Positions 1-8,067 are shown, counted from the first letter of the stretch. The stretch is DNA of 24,106 nt from CAZESH01 sp964514665 (GCA_964514665.1 CAZESH010000028.1:1-24106); one strand, 5' to 3'. The notes: generated from the sequence alone by a model not told the origin. Numbers and translations: made by a program.

Positions 1-309
1 CATTTGGCCCGATGCATTGCAGCAGAAGGCGGACAATACGGGATCCGCGTAAATTCCGTGCTTCCCGACGCCGTGCTGCAGGGCTCGGCAATCTGGAATT
101 CCTCCTGGCGCAATGAACGGGCGGCCGCTTACGGCATTGAACCGGATCAGCTTGAGGAATATTACCGCAAAAGAACGACACTGCTTGTCAACGTGTACCC
201 GCAGGATATCGCCGAAGCGATCGCCTTCTTCGCTTCCTCGAAGGCCGATAAGACAACCGGCTGCATGATGACCGTCGATGGCGGGGTTCCGGCCGCATTT
301 ACCCGTTAA
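1..309 (+). CDS. rhaEW: Bifunctional rhamnulose-1-phosphate aldolase/L-lactaldehyde dehydrogenase, C-terminal end (partial)
   Basis: The reading frame is open from base 1 to a TAA at 307-309, so only the last 102 residues are in the window and the 5' end lies upstream. The visible part is the end of a short-chain dehydrogenase: GIRVNSVLPDAV after the Rossmann core, then DIAEAIAFFAS and the closing TTGCMMTVDGG, which are classic SDR C-terminal motifs. The insert with AIWNSSWRNERAAAYGI is what I recall for the RhaEW (YuxG) fusion family and not for ordinary SDRs. In that family the N-terminal aldolase cleaves L-rhamnulose-1-phosphate to DHAP and L-lactaldehyde, and this SDR part oxidises lactaldehyde to L-lactate in the cytoplasm. 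The rhaI and rhaB genes directly downstream support the assignment. The aldolase half cannot be verified here. Confidence 0.85.
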   Translation, partial: HLARCIAAEGGQYGIRVNSVLPDAVLQGSAIWNSSWRNERAAAYGIEPDQLEEYYRKRTTLLVNVYPQDIAEAIAFFASSKADKTTGCMMTVDGGVPAAFTR

Positions 310-360
310 GAGGAAAATTTGCCGAACACCGGCAGCAAAATCTTGGAGAGGATGATTACG

Positions 361-1581
361 ATGACGGATCGTGCTTATGCGTTATTTGAAGAGCAGCAAA
401 AAGCAAGGGGAATTGATTTGCAGCAAGTCAAGCAAAAGCTGAAAGCCTTTACGGTTGAAACGCCTTCCTGGGGTTATGGGGACTCGGGGACGCGCTTCAA
501 GGTGTTTCAGAAGACGGGAGTGCCCCGCAACCCTTACGAGAAGTTTGAGGATGCCGCACAGGTGCACAAAGTAACGGGGATTTGCCCTTCCGTGGCAATC
601 CATATTCCCTGGGACAAAGTCGATGACTATACGAAACTAAAGGAGCATGCGGGAAACCTTGGAATGAAAATCGGCGCGATCAATCCGAATTTGTTCCAAG
701 ATGACGATTACATGCTTGGCAGTGTGACGCATACCGACCCGGCCGTTCGCAGAAAAGCGACCGACCATTTGTTGGAATGTGTGGATATTGCCAAGGCAAC
801 CGGGTCCCGCGATCTCAGCCTGTGGTTTGCCGACGGCACGAACTATCCCGGACAGGACGATATTCGCGCCCGCAAGCAGCGGATGTTCGAGGCGCTGCAG
901 GAAATGTACCGGGCGTTGACTCCCGATATGCGGATGCTGATCGAATATAAATTCTTCGAGCCTGCTTTTTATCACACCGATCTCGCCGATTGGGGCATGG
1001 CTTTCAATATGGCCTCCAAACTGGGCCCGCAAGCCGAAGTGCTGGTCGATACGGGGCACCATGCGCAGGGAACGAACGTGGAGCACATCGTGGCCAACCT
1101 GTTGGATGAACAAAAGCTCGGCGGCTTCCATTTCAACAACCGTAAATATGCGGATGACGATTCGATCGTCGGCACGATCAATCCTTACGAACTCTTCCTT
1201 ATTTTCTATCAGATTCTGGATGCCGCGGCAACCGGCAATGAAGGCGTACGGCGCAATGCGGCGAACATTGCCTATGCGATCGACCAAAGCCATAACATTG
1301 AACAAAAGATTCCGGCAATGATCCGTTCCGTGCTGAATGTGCAGACCCAATACGCCAAAGCGCTGCTGATCAAGCTTGATGAAGTGCGTGAAGCGCAAAG
1401 GTCGCAGGATGTGCTTGGGGCGGAGGATGCTTTGCGCAAGGCGTCGGAATTCGACGTGACCCCGCTGCTGCATGCTGTCCGCGAGGAAATGGGCGTACCG
1501 GTCGATCCGATGAAAGCCTATTTGAACAGCGATTATCCGCAATCGATCATTCCGCGGGGCAAGGGCGGTGCAAGCTGGTGA
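361..1581 (+). CDS. rhaI: L-rhamnose isomerase (RhaI type)
   Basis: This 406-residue cytoplasmic TIM-barrel enzyme converts L-rhamnose to L-rhamnulose. The ATG at 361 is chosen because GGAGAGG (345-351) sits 9 nt upstream; the frame stays open back to a TTG at 319 and an ATG at 352, but neither is as well placed. Metal and catalytic positions of xylose-isomerase-like rhamnose isomerases are visible: E195 in IEYKFFEP, D230 and H233 in VDTGHH, H257 in GGFHFNN, D265 and D267 in YADDDS, and D308 in IDQSHN. The spacing matches what I remember of the Pseudomonas stutzeri enzyme, so this is the RhaI family rather than the E. coli RhaA type. The stop codon overlaps the rhaB start (GTGA), so the two are translationally coupled. 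It lies 51 nt after rhaEW and is probably on the same transcript. Confidence 0.95.
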   Translation: MTDRAYALFEEQQKARGIDLQQVKQKLKAFTVETPSWGYGDSGTRFKVFQKTGVPRNPYEKFEDAAQVHKVTGICPSVAIHIPWDKVDDYTKLKEHAGNLGMKIGAINPNLFQDDDYMLGSVTHTDPAVRRKATDHLLECVDIAKATGSRDLSLWFADGTNYPGQDDIRARKQRMFEALQEMYRALTPDMRMLIEYKFFEPAFYHTDLADWGMAFNMASKLGPQAEVLVDTGHHAQGTNVEHIVANLLDEQKLGGFHFNNRKYADDDSIVGTINPYELFLIFYQILDAAATGNEGVRRNAANIAYAIDQSHNIEQKIPAMIRSVLNVQTQYAKALLIKLDEVREAQRSQDVLGAEDALRKASEFDVTPLLHAVREEMGVPVDPMKAYLNSDYPQSIIPRGKGGASW

Positions 1582-3038
1582 GTGCGCTCGCCTTCGACCT
1601 CGGCGCCTCGAGCGGACGGGCGATTATCGGCAGGCTGCAGGACGGCCGGATGACGATGGAGGAGGTCCACCGCTTTTCCAATGATCCGGTTCAAGTGGGC
1701 GACTTTCTGTACTGGGATATTCTGAGGTTGTACCATGACGTAAAGCAGGGCATTATCAAAAGCCGCTTGAAGGAAAAGATCGAAAGCATCGGGATTGATT
1801 CTTGGGCCGTCGATTTCGGATTGATCGGCAAGAACGGGGAACTGCTCGGCAATCCGTATCATTATCGCGACCATCAGACAGACGGGATCATGGAAAAAGT
1901 GTTCGCGATCGTACCCAAAGAGGAGATTTTCAAGCGAACCGGCATCCAATTTCTGCAGTTTAATACGATATATCAGCTGGCGGCTCTGCGGTCAAGAGCT
2001 CCGGAGCTGCTGGAAAGAGCGCAGCGGCTGTTGATGATTCCCGATTTGCTGCGCTACTTTTTAACCGGGGTGATGGAGAATGAAGCGACCAATGCTTCCT
2101 CAACACAATTGCTTGACTGGCCCAACGGCGCTTGGGATCGGGAGCTGCTGGAGAAGCTGGGCATTCCCGCACATTTATTTGCAGATCCGGTGCAGCCGGG
2201 AACGCCGATAGGCCGGCTGCGGGAAGCTGTCCGTACGGAATGCGGCGTTTCCGATACCCCCGTGATCGCCGTTGCCGAGCACGACACGGCATCGGCTGTG
2301 GCGGCGGTTCCCGCCGCAGCCGGAGAATTCGCCTATTTGATTTGCGGAACCTGGTCGCTGCTCGGTACGGAGCTGGCGCAGCCGGTCGTCGACGCACAGG
2401 CGCTTGCTTGGAATTTTACGAATGAAGGCGGGATCGGGGGGACATCCCGATTTTTGAAAAATATCATGGGCTTGTGGCTGCTGCAGGAATGCCGCAGCCA
2501 GTGGGAACGGGAAGGCGTCAAACGCGAGTTTTCCGAGCTGGTGCAAGCGGCAGCGGAAGAGAAGGCCTTTGTTTCCCTGATCGACCCGGATGACGGCAGA
2601 TTTCTGAATCCGTCCCATATGCCCGGGCAAATTCAACAATATTGTCAAAGCAGCGGACAACCGGTTCCCCAGTCGCAGGGACAGATTGTCCGCTGCATTA
2701 TAGAAAGTCTGGCTTTAAAGTACAGAATGGTTCTTGAGCGTACAGAAATGCTTTGCGGACGGCGATTTGACGGTCTGCACATGGTAGGCGGTGGCATTCA
2801 AAATACGCTCCTCGCCCAATTTACCGCGAACTCCATCGGCCGCCCCGTGTGGGCGGGGCCTGTGGAAGCAAGCGCAATCGGCAACCTTGTCGTGCAGTGG
2901 ATGGCCATGGGCAAAATTAAGGACATCGCGGAAGCCCGCGGCATCATCCGCGCTTCGTTCCCGCTGCGGGTGTTTGAGCCGCAGGATCAAGCCGCGTGGA
3001 ATGAAGCATACGGCAGATTTCAAAATTTGCTTAATTAA
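1578..3038 (+). CDS. rhaB: Rhamnulokinase (FGGY family)
   Basis: A 486-residue FGGY carbohydrate kinase that uses ATP to phosphorylate L-rhamnulose to L-rhamnulose-1-phosphate, the substrate of the upstream aldolase. The N-terminus shows the actin-fold phosphate loop LAFDLGASSGRAIIG, followed by SIGIDSWAVDFGLI (the catalytic-Asp neighbourhood). The C-terminal lobe has HMVGGGIQN near residue 400 and PVEASAIGNL, the FGGY nucleotide-binding signature with the family's usual E-A-S-A-x-G-N ending. Length is typical. Translation starts at a GTG that overlaps the rhaI stop codon, a clear coupling signal. The gene is followed by a 97-nt gap before the regulator, so it is the last gene of the catabolic part. 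Confidence 0.95.
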   Translation: MSALAFDLGASSGRAIIGRLQDGRMTMEEVHRFSNDPVQVGDFLYWDILRLYHDVKQGIIKSRLKEKIESIGIDSWAVDFGLIGKNGELLGNPYHYRDHQTDGIMEKVFAIVPKEEIFKRTGIQFLQFNTIYQLAALRSRAPELLERAQRLLMIPDLLRYFLTGVMENEATNASSTQLLDWPNGAWDRELLEKLGIPAHLFADPVQPGTPIGRLREAVRTECGVSDTPVIAVAEHDTASAVAAVPAAAGEFAYLICGTWSLLGTELAQPVVDAQALAWNFTNEGGIGGTSRFLKNIMGLWLLQECRSQWEREGVKREFSELVQAAAEEKAFVSLIDPDDGRFLNPSHMPGQIQQYCQSSGQPVPQSQGQIVRCIIESLALKYRMVLERTEMLCGRRFDGLHMVGGGIQNTLLAQFTANSIGRPVWAGPVEASAIGNLVVQWMAMGKIKDIAEARGIIRASFPLRVFEPQDQAAWNEAYGRFQNLLN

Positions 3039-3050
3039 CGTTTGGGAGAC

Positions 3051-3080
3051 TGGCTCGACCCATGTTGAATTTGTTACAAT
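3051..3080 (+). promoter_or_regulatory. Candidate extended -10 promoter for rhaR-lutABC
   Basis: In the 97-nt gap between rhaB and the regulator there is an extended -10 element, TGTTACAAT (3072-3080), with a weak -35-like TGGCTC at 3051-3056, 18 nt upstream. The same nine bases recur in the promoter at 8937-8945. This is a sequence match only. It would let the regulator and lut genes be expressed apart from rhaEW-rhaI-rhaB, though read-through from rhaB is equally possible since no terminator is visible. Confidence 0.4.
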
Positions 3081-3135
3081 GGATCAATGGCAGCGTTTTG
3101 CATAAAAGAGCCGTTCAAGGAAGAGGGATGATGAG

Positions 3136-3894
3136 ATGTTGGTCGCCGAAAGATATGAGAATATTGTTCGCATTGTCAATGAGCGGGGCAGCAGTCGGGT
3201 AACAGAGCTCAGCGAAATTTTTTCCGTAACGGAAGAAACGATTCGCCGCGATTTGGCCTTTCTTGAAAACCAAGGAAGATTGCGGCGCAGTCACGGCGGT
3301 GCGGTTAGCGTTAAAATGTCGCAATCGGAAGTCTCTTATCTGGAAAGGGAAATTACCAATATCGAGGAAAAGCGCAAAATCGCCAAAGCGGCGGCGGAAT
3401 TTATCGAGCTTGGAGATTCGATTATTTTGGACGCAAGCTCGACGGCGGGATACATGGCGGAGCTGCTTCCCGACATCAAGCTGACAGTGTTGACCAATTC
3501 CATAAAAGTGGCGACATCGCTTGCAGCGAAAGAGCAAATCCAAGTGATATCGACAGGCGGGATCCTTTCTCCGCGTTCGCTTTCCTATGTCGGACCGCTG
3601 ACGGAAAAAACGCTCGATCAATATCATGTAAACAAAACCTTTTTATCCTGCAAAGGCATTCATCCGGAAAAGGGAGTCAGTGAATCGAATGAGCTGCAAG
3701 CCCGCGTCAAGCAGCGAATGATCGAGATTTCCGATCGCGTCTATATGCTTGTGGATTTCAGCAAATTCGGTTTGCGCGCTTTTTCCAAAGTAGCCGATGC
3801 GGATCAAGTCGACGTGATCATCTGCGACGACAAAGCACCCGAAGCAATGACAGCCGAACTGCGAAAGCAGCAAATCGAGATTGTAAAGGCTTGA
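3136..3894 (+). CDS. rhaR: DeoR-family transcriptional regulator, probable rhamnose regulator RhaR
   Basis: A 252-residue DeoR/GlpR-type repressor. The N-terminal winged helix (about residues 5-58) contains RVTELSEIFSVTEETIRRDL, the DeoR recognition-helix signature. The C-terminal DeoRC sugar-phosphate sensor shows ILDASSTAGYMAELL, LTVLTNSIKVA, VISTGGIL and a late MLVDFSKFG, as usual for the family. AGAGGG (3122-3127) lies 8 nt before the ATG. Position between rhaB and lutA, plus the known B. subtilis RhaR (YulB), makes rhamnulose-1-phosphate the likely inducer; that ligand is inference. The product probably controls both the rha genes and the downstream lut genes. No operator could be defined by eye. 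Confidence 0.88.
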   Translation: MLVAERYENIVRIVNERGSSRVTELSEIFSVTEETIRRDLAFLENQGRLRRSHGGAVSVKMSQSEVSYLEREITNIEEKRKIAKAAAEFIELGDSIILDASSTAGYMAELLPDIKLTVLTNSIKVATSLAAKEQIQVISTGGILSPRSLSYVGPLTEKTLDQYHVNKTFLSCKGIHPEKGVSESNELQARVKQRMIEISDRVYMLVDFSKFGLRAFSKVADADQVDVIICDDKAPEAMTAELRKQQIEIVKA

Positions 3895-3922
3895 GATTTT
3901 TTGTTGGAAGAAGGCTATAAAT

Positions 3923-4654
3923 ATGAAAATTTCTCTGTTTGCGACTTGTTTATCAGACGGGATTTATCCGCGCGTATCGGAAGCGGTAGTTCGTCTTTTG
4001 ACGCGATACGGGGTCAAGGTGGATTTTCCCGCCGGACAAACGTGCTGCGGACAGCCCGCTTTTAACAGCGGTTATTGGGAAGAGGCCAAAGCGTCGGCCA
4101 AAACGCTGCTGCATGCTTTTGCAGACAGCGATTATGTGATAGCCCCGTCCGGATCCTGTACGGGGATGGTTCATCATTATTACGAAAAGCTGTTCGAACA
4201 CGATCCGCAGCTGAAGCGTTCGGCTGCGGAATTAGCGGACAAAACTTATGAATTCACGCAATTTATGGTTAATGTACTCGGCCTGAAGGACTTGGGGGCC
4301 GTCTTTCCCCATAAGGTGACCTATCATCCGTCCTGCCATGGCTCGCGGCTGCTTGGCGTGAAGAACGAGCCGCTCGCGCTGCTAGAACATGTCAAGGGGA
4401 TGGAACTGGTTCCGCTGCCGTTCGCCGAGGATTGCTGCGGATTCGGCGGCACCTTTGCGGTAAAAATGGCGGACATCTCGGGCGCGATGGTAAGCGAGAA
4501 AACCGACCACATCCTGGAAACGGAAGCGGAAGTGCTGGTTGGCACGGATATGGGCTGCTTGATGAATATTTCCGGCAATTTGCATTACCGCAATCAGCCG
4601 ATCAAGGTCATGCATGTGGCCGAGCTTCTGTTGGAGGGGGTTCGGGGAAAATGA
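3923..4654 (+). CDS. lutA: L-lactate utilisation protein A, CCG-domain Fe-S subunit
   Basis: A 243-residue cysteine-rich CCG-domain protein, subunit of the LutABC complex that oxidises L-lactate to pyruvate. Two CCG repeats are visible: ATCLSDGIYP then QTCCGQPAFNSG in the N-terminal half, and TYHPSCHGSR then DCCGFGGTFAVK in the C-terminal half. These cysteines are expected to bind a non-cubane iron-sulfur cluster as in heterodisulfide reductase subunit B. Length matches LutA/LldE. GGAAGAAGG (3906-3914) lies 8 nt from the ATG, only 28 nt after the regulator stop, so the two are likely cotranscribed. The stop codon overlaps the lutB start (ATGA). Confidence 0.95.
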   Translation: MKISLFATCLSDGIYPRVSEAVVRLLTRYGVKVDFPAGQTCCGQPAFNSGYWEEAKASAKTLLHAFADSDYVIAPSGSCTGMVHHYYEKLFEHDPQLKRSAAELADKTYEFTQFMVNVLGLKDLGAVFPHKVTYHPSCHGSRLLGVKNEPLALLEHVKGMELVPLPFAEDCCGFGGTFAVKMADISGAMVSEKTDHILETEAEVLVGTDMGCLMNISGNLHYRNQPIKVMHVAELLLEGVRGK

Positions 4655-6150
4655 ATGCCGAAACCGGAAAAACCGTAAAGCAAAGATCGAAATCCGCTTT
4701 GAACGACGAATTTTTACGCAAAGCGGTGAAATTCACCACGGAGCGTTTGCGTGCCGGCAAACACACGGCTTCCGCCGAGCAGGGCGATTGGGAGGTTTGG
4801 CGGGAGCGCGGAAGGCAAATCCGGCTGCATACGATCGCCCATTTGGATTACTATTTGCATTTGTTCGCCGACAATGCCAGGAAGAACGGCGTGCATGTAC
4901 ATTTTGCCGCCGATGCGGGGGAAGCGGCAGCGATAGCAGCTGCCATCGCCAAGAAAAAGCAGGCGAAGACGGTGGTGAAATCCAAGTCGATGGTTTCCGA
5001 GGAAACGCACATCAATCATGCCATGGAGGACATCGGCGTGGAAGCGATCGAGACCGACCTCGGGGAATACATCATCCAGCTTGCCGGAGAGACGCCTTCG
5101 CATATTATTATCCCCGCGATTCACAAAAACCGCCATCAAATCGCCGAGCTTTTGTCGCAAAAGGCAGGCGAAAGGCTGCCCCCGGATACTGCGGTGCTGG
5201 CCGGCTTTGTCCGCAAGCTGCTGCGGGAGAAATTTCTCGACGCCGACATCGGCATGACCGGATGCAACTTTGCCATTGCCGAAACCGGTTCGATGGTGCT
5301 GTTCGAAAACGAAGGCAATGCCAGGATGGTCACCACTGTGCCCAAGACGCAGATTACGTTGATGGGAATGGAACGGATCATCCCGAGCTTTGCCGATTTG
5401 GAAGTGATGGCGACCTTGCTGCCGCGCTCCGCCACCGGTCAGCGGCTGACTGTTTACATGTCGGCCATTACCGGTCCGAAACGGGCGGAAGACGGGGACG
5501 GTCCGGAGGAGATGCACGTTATCATCCTCGACAACGGACGGTCCCTGCAGTTGGGTGATCCGGAATTTCAAGAGCTGTTGAACTGCATCCGCTGCGGCGC
5601 CTGCCTCAACGCCTGCCCGGTTTACCGCCATATCGGCGGCCATTCCTACGGCGGCGTTTACACGGGGCCGATTGGCGCGGTGCTGACCCCGGCGCTGAAC
5701 AAAAACGTTGCCGAATGGGACGACATCGCTTATGCCTCGAGCTTGTGCGGAGCTTGTTACGAAGCCTGTCCGGTGAAAATACCCCTGCATGACATGCTCG
5801 TATATCTGCGCCGCAGAAAAGCGGAGAGCGGAAATACGCCGGCTGTGGAAAAATCGGGATTTCGCGGCTTTGGCTATGTGATGTCCGACGCCAAGCGATG
5901 GTCGCGTACATTAAAGGTTGCCCGCGTCGGGCAAAGATTTGTCAGCAGGGACGGCATGATCAAAGCCAAAATCGGGCCGCTCAAAGGCTGGAATTCCTAC
6001 CGTTACACTCCAGGCTTGCCCGATAAAAGCTTCCGCGACAGCTGGAATCTGCTTGAGCGGGAGCTCTATTCAGAGGCTCCGGAGCTGAGCGAGGAAATGG
6101 CCGAACGCTTGAAACGGAAAAGCGGAAAGGGAGGCGGCAAGCATGAGTGA
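4651..6150 (+). CDS. lutB: L-lactate utilisation protein B, LUD domain plus two 4Fe-4S clusters
   Basis: A 499-residue subunit of the LutABC lactate oxidase system. The start is placed at the ATG that overlaps the lutA stop; the open frame extends farther upstream but only as lutA shadow. The first ~300 residues form the LUD domain (SKSMVSEETHIN, GCNFAIAETGS). Then comes a ferredoxin-type module with C312, C315, C318 and C322 (CIRCGACLNACPV) and a second with C366, C369 and C373 (CGACYEACPV). The C-terminal tail with GYVMSDAKRWSR matches the family. It probably transfers electrons from lactate oxidation to the quinone pool or another acceptor. Start and stop overlaps with both neighbours show strict coupling of lutA-lutB-lutC. 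Confidence 0.95.
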   Translation: MNAETGKTVKQRSKSALNDEFLRKAVKFTTERLRAGKHTASAEQGDWEVWRERGRQIRLHTIAHLDYYLHLFADNARKNGVHVHFAADAGEAAAIAAAIAKKKQAKTVVKSKSMVSEETHINHAMEDIGVEAIETDLGEYIIQLAGETPSHIIIPAIHKNRHQIAELLSQKAGERLPPDTAVLAGFVRKLLREKFLDADIGMTGCNFAIAETGSMVLFENEGNARMVTTVPKTQITLMGMERIIPSFADLEVMATLLPRSATGQRLTVYMSAITGPKRAEDGDGPEEMHVIILDNGRSLQLGDPEFQELLNCIRCGACLNACPVYRHIGGHSYGGVYTGPIGAVLTPALNKNVAEWDDIAYASSLCGACYEACPVKIPLHDMLVYLRRRKAESGNTPAVEKSGFRGFGYVMSDAKRWSRTLKVARVGQRFVSRDGMIKAKIGPLKGWNSYRYTPGLPDKSFRDSWNLLERELYSEAPELSEEMAERLKRKSGKGGGKHE

Positions 6151-6826
6151 CACATCCAGAGAGGAAGCATTCTTGAACAACATTTCCGCAAGACTGGGGA
6201 GACAACGGCCTATCTCCCCGCCAAGCCATCCGTTTCGCGGAGCTCCGGACATTTGGTCGTCCTATCAGCTGCCGCCGGAAGAGCGCATTAAGACTTTCAT
6301 GGCGCATTGGCAGCTTGCCGGCGGTCATGCCGAACGCTTGCCTGATCTGCAAGCGGCTGCGGAATATATCGCGGCAACGGCCGGTCAGATGAGCGCACGT
6401 TCACTGGTCCGGCACGACGATCCGCTGTTGAACGCCATGCGGCTAGAGCAGACGTTCTCCGAAGGGGATTGGACCGTTTGGAACGGAACCGAGCCGGGCA
6501 TGAAGGAAAAAGCCGCCGCAGCGGATATCGGAATCATCGCTGTCGATTATGCCGTTGCCCAGACAGGTTCGCTGGTCACGCTTTCGGGCAGGCAAAAGGG
6601 ACGTTCCGTCAGCCTGCTTCCCACAATGCTGATCGCCCTGATCCCGGTAGAGCGTTTAAAGACGCGATTGGGAGAAGTCATGCCGGAACTTGACCTTTTA
6701 TCCTCGGACCGGCTTCCCGCAGGCGTACATTTTATTTCCGGCCCGAGCCGTTCCGCCGATATCGAGAACGATTTGACGATCGGCGTGCATGGTCCGGGAA
6801 TCGTCCACGCTCTGATCATCGGTTAG
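6143..6826 (+). CDS. lutC: L-lactate utilisation protein C (LUD domain)
   Basis: A 227-residue stand-alone LUD-domain subunit, third component of LutABC. Diagnostic stretches are DYAVAQTGSLVTLSG in the middle and FISGPSRSADIENDLTIG near the end, followed by VHGPG. AAGGGAGG (6127-6134) lies 8 nt from the ATG, and the gene overlaps the lutB stop by 8 nt. The protein ends IVHALIIG just after the conserved VHGPG; it may be a few residues shorter than homologues. The stop codon (6824-6826) touches a fragment of an unrelated gene (Hsp20), so the original lutC 3' flank has probably been rearranged. The core motifs are intact and I expect it to be functional. Confidence 0.93.
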   Translation: MSDTSREEAFLNNISARLGRQRPISPPSHPFRGAPDIWSSYQLPPEERIKTFMAHWQLAGGHAERLPDLQAAAEYIAATAGQMSARSLVRHDDPLLNAMRLEQTFSEGDWTVWNGTEPGMKEKAAAADIGIIAVDYAVAQTGSLVTLSGRQKGRSVSLLPTMLIALIPVERLKTRLGEVMPELDLLSSDRLPAGVHFISGPSRSADIENDLTIGVHGPGIVHALIIG

Positions 6827-6999
6827 GCTACAAAGTTTTGCGCAAAGAACGTTATGTCGGAGAATTCGTCCGCCGTTTCTATGTGGAAAATGTCGATGAG
6901 GATCGCATTAAAGCGAAGCTGCAGGACGGTGTGCTCAAACTGGAAATTCCGAAAAAGGCGGATCATGGATCTGAAGGCAAACGAATCAGGATCGAATAG
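6826..6999 (+). pseudogene. 3' remnant of an Hsp20/alpha-crystallin small heat-shock protein gene
   Basis: Starting on the last base of the lutC stop codon, this frame encodes 57 residues that are the end of an Hsp20 protein. Visible are KERYVGEFVRRFYVENVDED, then IKAKLQDGVLKLEIPKK with the hallmark A/L-x-D-G-V-L motif of the alpha-crystallin domain, and a closing KRIRIE before TAG (6997-6999). The N-terminal arm and the first half of the alpha-crystallin domain are absent. No in-frame ATG with a ribosome binding site exists: upstream the frame runs into lutC as an out-of-frame shadow, open back to a TGA at 6691. I read this as a decayed gene fused to lutC by a deletion or recombination, not as a working gene. 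Low ORF length explains why a simple ORF caller would miss it. Confidence 0.8.
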
Positions 7000-7062
7000 G
7001 ATTCGTGCCCTCTTGCAATCCTATAATGAAGGAGCCGCAGCTTCAGCTGTACCTCGGATTGC

Positions 7063-7094
7063 AGACAAACTCCCTGATATCAGGGAGTTTGTCT
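7063..7094 (+). terminator. Perfect 32-bp palindrome, probable intrinsic terminator
   Basis: AGACAAACTCCCTGAT is followed immediately by its exact reverse complement, giving 16-bp arms with no spacer (7063-7094). The 3' arm ends in TTTGTCT and continues TGTTT, a broken U-rich tail rather than a pure T-run. It lies 63 nt after the Hsp20 remnant and 116 nt before the next gene, so it most likely terminates the rha-lut transcript, having once served the hsp20 gene. A symmetrical operator is an alternative because the symmetry is complete. Confidence 0.6.
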
Positions 7095-7210
7095 TGTTTA
7101 CGGCAAGGCTTGCGAAACGATATAAAAAATGCGCAATTTCAAGGATTTTTCCACTTTTATGGCGAATTTATACTACATTTATTATGCTTTTAGGATGGAG
7201 GAAAGTGGAA

Positions 7211-8014
7211 ATGGAAATTTTGTTATGGCCGCAGGGCGCACCTTTGGCAAAGGGGAACGATGTGGAGGATCGACCGGGATTGTCGCCCTTTTTGGTTGAG
7301 CATGCCCGCGCCGCGGTTATTGTTTGCCCGGGCGGAGGGTATGCCAGAAGAGCGGATCATGAGGGAGAGCCGATTGCAAGGTGGCTTAATCAATTAGGAA
7401 TTTCCGCTTTTGTCCTAAGATACCGGGTGGCGCCTTACGACTATCCTGCTGCGCTGAGAGATGCCCAGCGGGCGATTCGCTATGTGCGGCATGAAGCCAA
7501 GACGCTCGGCTTGGATCCGCAAAAAATCGGAATTTTGGGTTTTTCCGCCGGTGGCCATTTAACCGCTTCTGCAGGCACTCTGTTTGATTTGGGCCAAGCA
7601 GAAGCCAATGATCCGATTGAGCGCGAATCTTCCCGTCCCGATCTGATGGTGCTTTGCTATCCGGTTATTACGATGATTGAGGAATTTGCCCACGAAGGCT
7701 CAAGACTCAATCTGCTCGGGGAAAATCCCGACGAATCGCTTACGGAGCTGATGAGCTGCGAGCGGCAGGTGACGGCGCAAACGCCCCCGGCTTTTTTGTG
7801 GCACACGGCGGAGGATCCTGTTTCCGTTGACAACAGCTTGATGTTTGCCGCTGCTTTAAGCCGCAGCAAGGTTCCGTTTGACCTTCATGTATTCGAAAAA
7901 GGAAAGCACGGCCTTGGATTGGCCGAGGAAGACGAACATGTCGGCATGTGGAAGGAGATCTGCGCGGTCTGGCTGAAACGAAACGGATTTTTCCCCGAGA
8001 CCGGCAGCGATTAA
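7211..8014 (+). CDS. Alpha/beta hydrolase, probable carbohydrate esterase/acetylesterase (BD-FAE/XynB-like)
   Basis: A 267-residue serine hydrolase. The ATG at 7211 is preceded by GGAGG (7197-7201) at 9 nt; the frame is open much farther upstream but that part is non-coding in character. Key elements are the oxyanion-hole motif VIVCPGGGYARR near residue 38, the nucleophile elbow GFSAGG with S112, D202 in TAEDPVSVDN and H233 in GKHGLGLA, giving a complete catalytic triad. No signal peptide is evident, so it is cytoplasmic. The family includes deacetylases of xylo-oligosaccharides and small acyl esters; the substrate here is unknown. It stands alone between two hairpins (7063-7094 and 8034-8067), so it is likely monocistronic. 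The AT-rich 7120-7190 stretch includes TATACT (7169-7174) as a possible -10, without a good -35. Confidence 0.85.
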   Translation: MEILLWPQGAPLAKGNDVEDRPGLSPFLVEHARAAVIVCPGGGYARRADHEGEPIARWLNQLGISAFVLRYRVAPYDYPAALRDAQRAIRYVRHEAKTLGLDPQKIGILGFSAGGHLTASAGTLFDLGQAEANDPIERESSRPDLMVLCYPVITMIEEFAHEGSRLNLLGENPDESLTELMSCERQVTAQTPPAFLWHTAEDPVSVDNSLMFAAALSRSKVPFDLHVFEKGKHGLGLAEEDEHVGMWKEICAVWLKRNGFFPETGSD

Positions 8015-8033
8015 CCATAGCGTTCAGCAGTGC

Positions 8034-8067
8034 ACCCTCCTCCGGGATTCCGGCGGAGGGTATTTTT
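8034..8067 (+). terminator. Intrinsic terminator after the esterase gene
   Basis: Arms ACCCTCCTCCGG (8034-8045) and CCGGCGGAGGGT (8050-8061) pair over 12 positions with one mismatch around the loop GATT, followed by a run of five T at 8063-8067. It begins 20 nt after the esterase stop codon. This is a textbook Rho-independent terminator. Confidence 0.88.

Noticed and set aside
637..1542. 301-residue minus-strand open frame opposite rhaI
   Set aside because: It mirrors the strongly supported rhamnose isomerase, has no ribosome binding site or recognisable motif, and is explained as an antisense shadow of GC-rich codons.
3039..3135. Terminator after rhaB
   Set aside because: No hairpin with a T-run is visible in the gap, so rhaB read-through into the regulator is likely.
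4714..5790. 358-residue minus-strand open frame opposite lutB
   Set aside because: Complete overlap with lutB, whose Fe-S motifs are clear; composition (His, Arg, Gln rich) is typical of antisense shadow.
6854..7210. Upstream extension of the esterase frame to an ATG at 6854
   Set aside because: The extension runs through the Hsp20 remnant in another frame and through the 32-bp palindrome, and has no esterase-like residues; the ATG at 7211 has GGAGG at the right distance.
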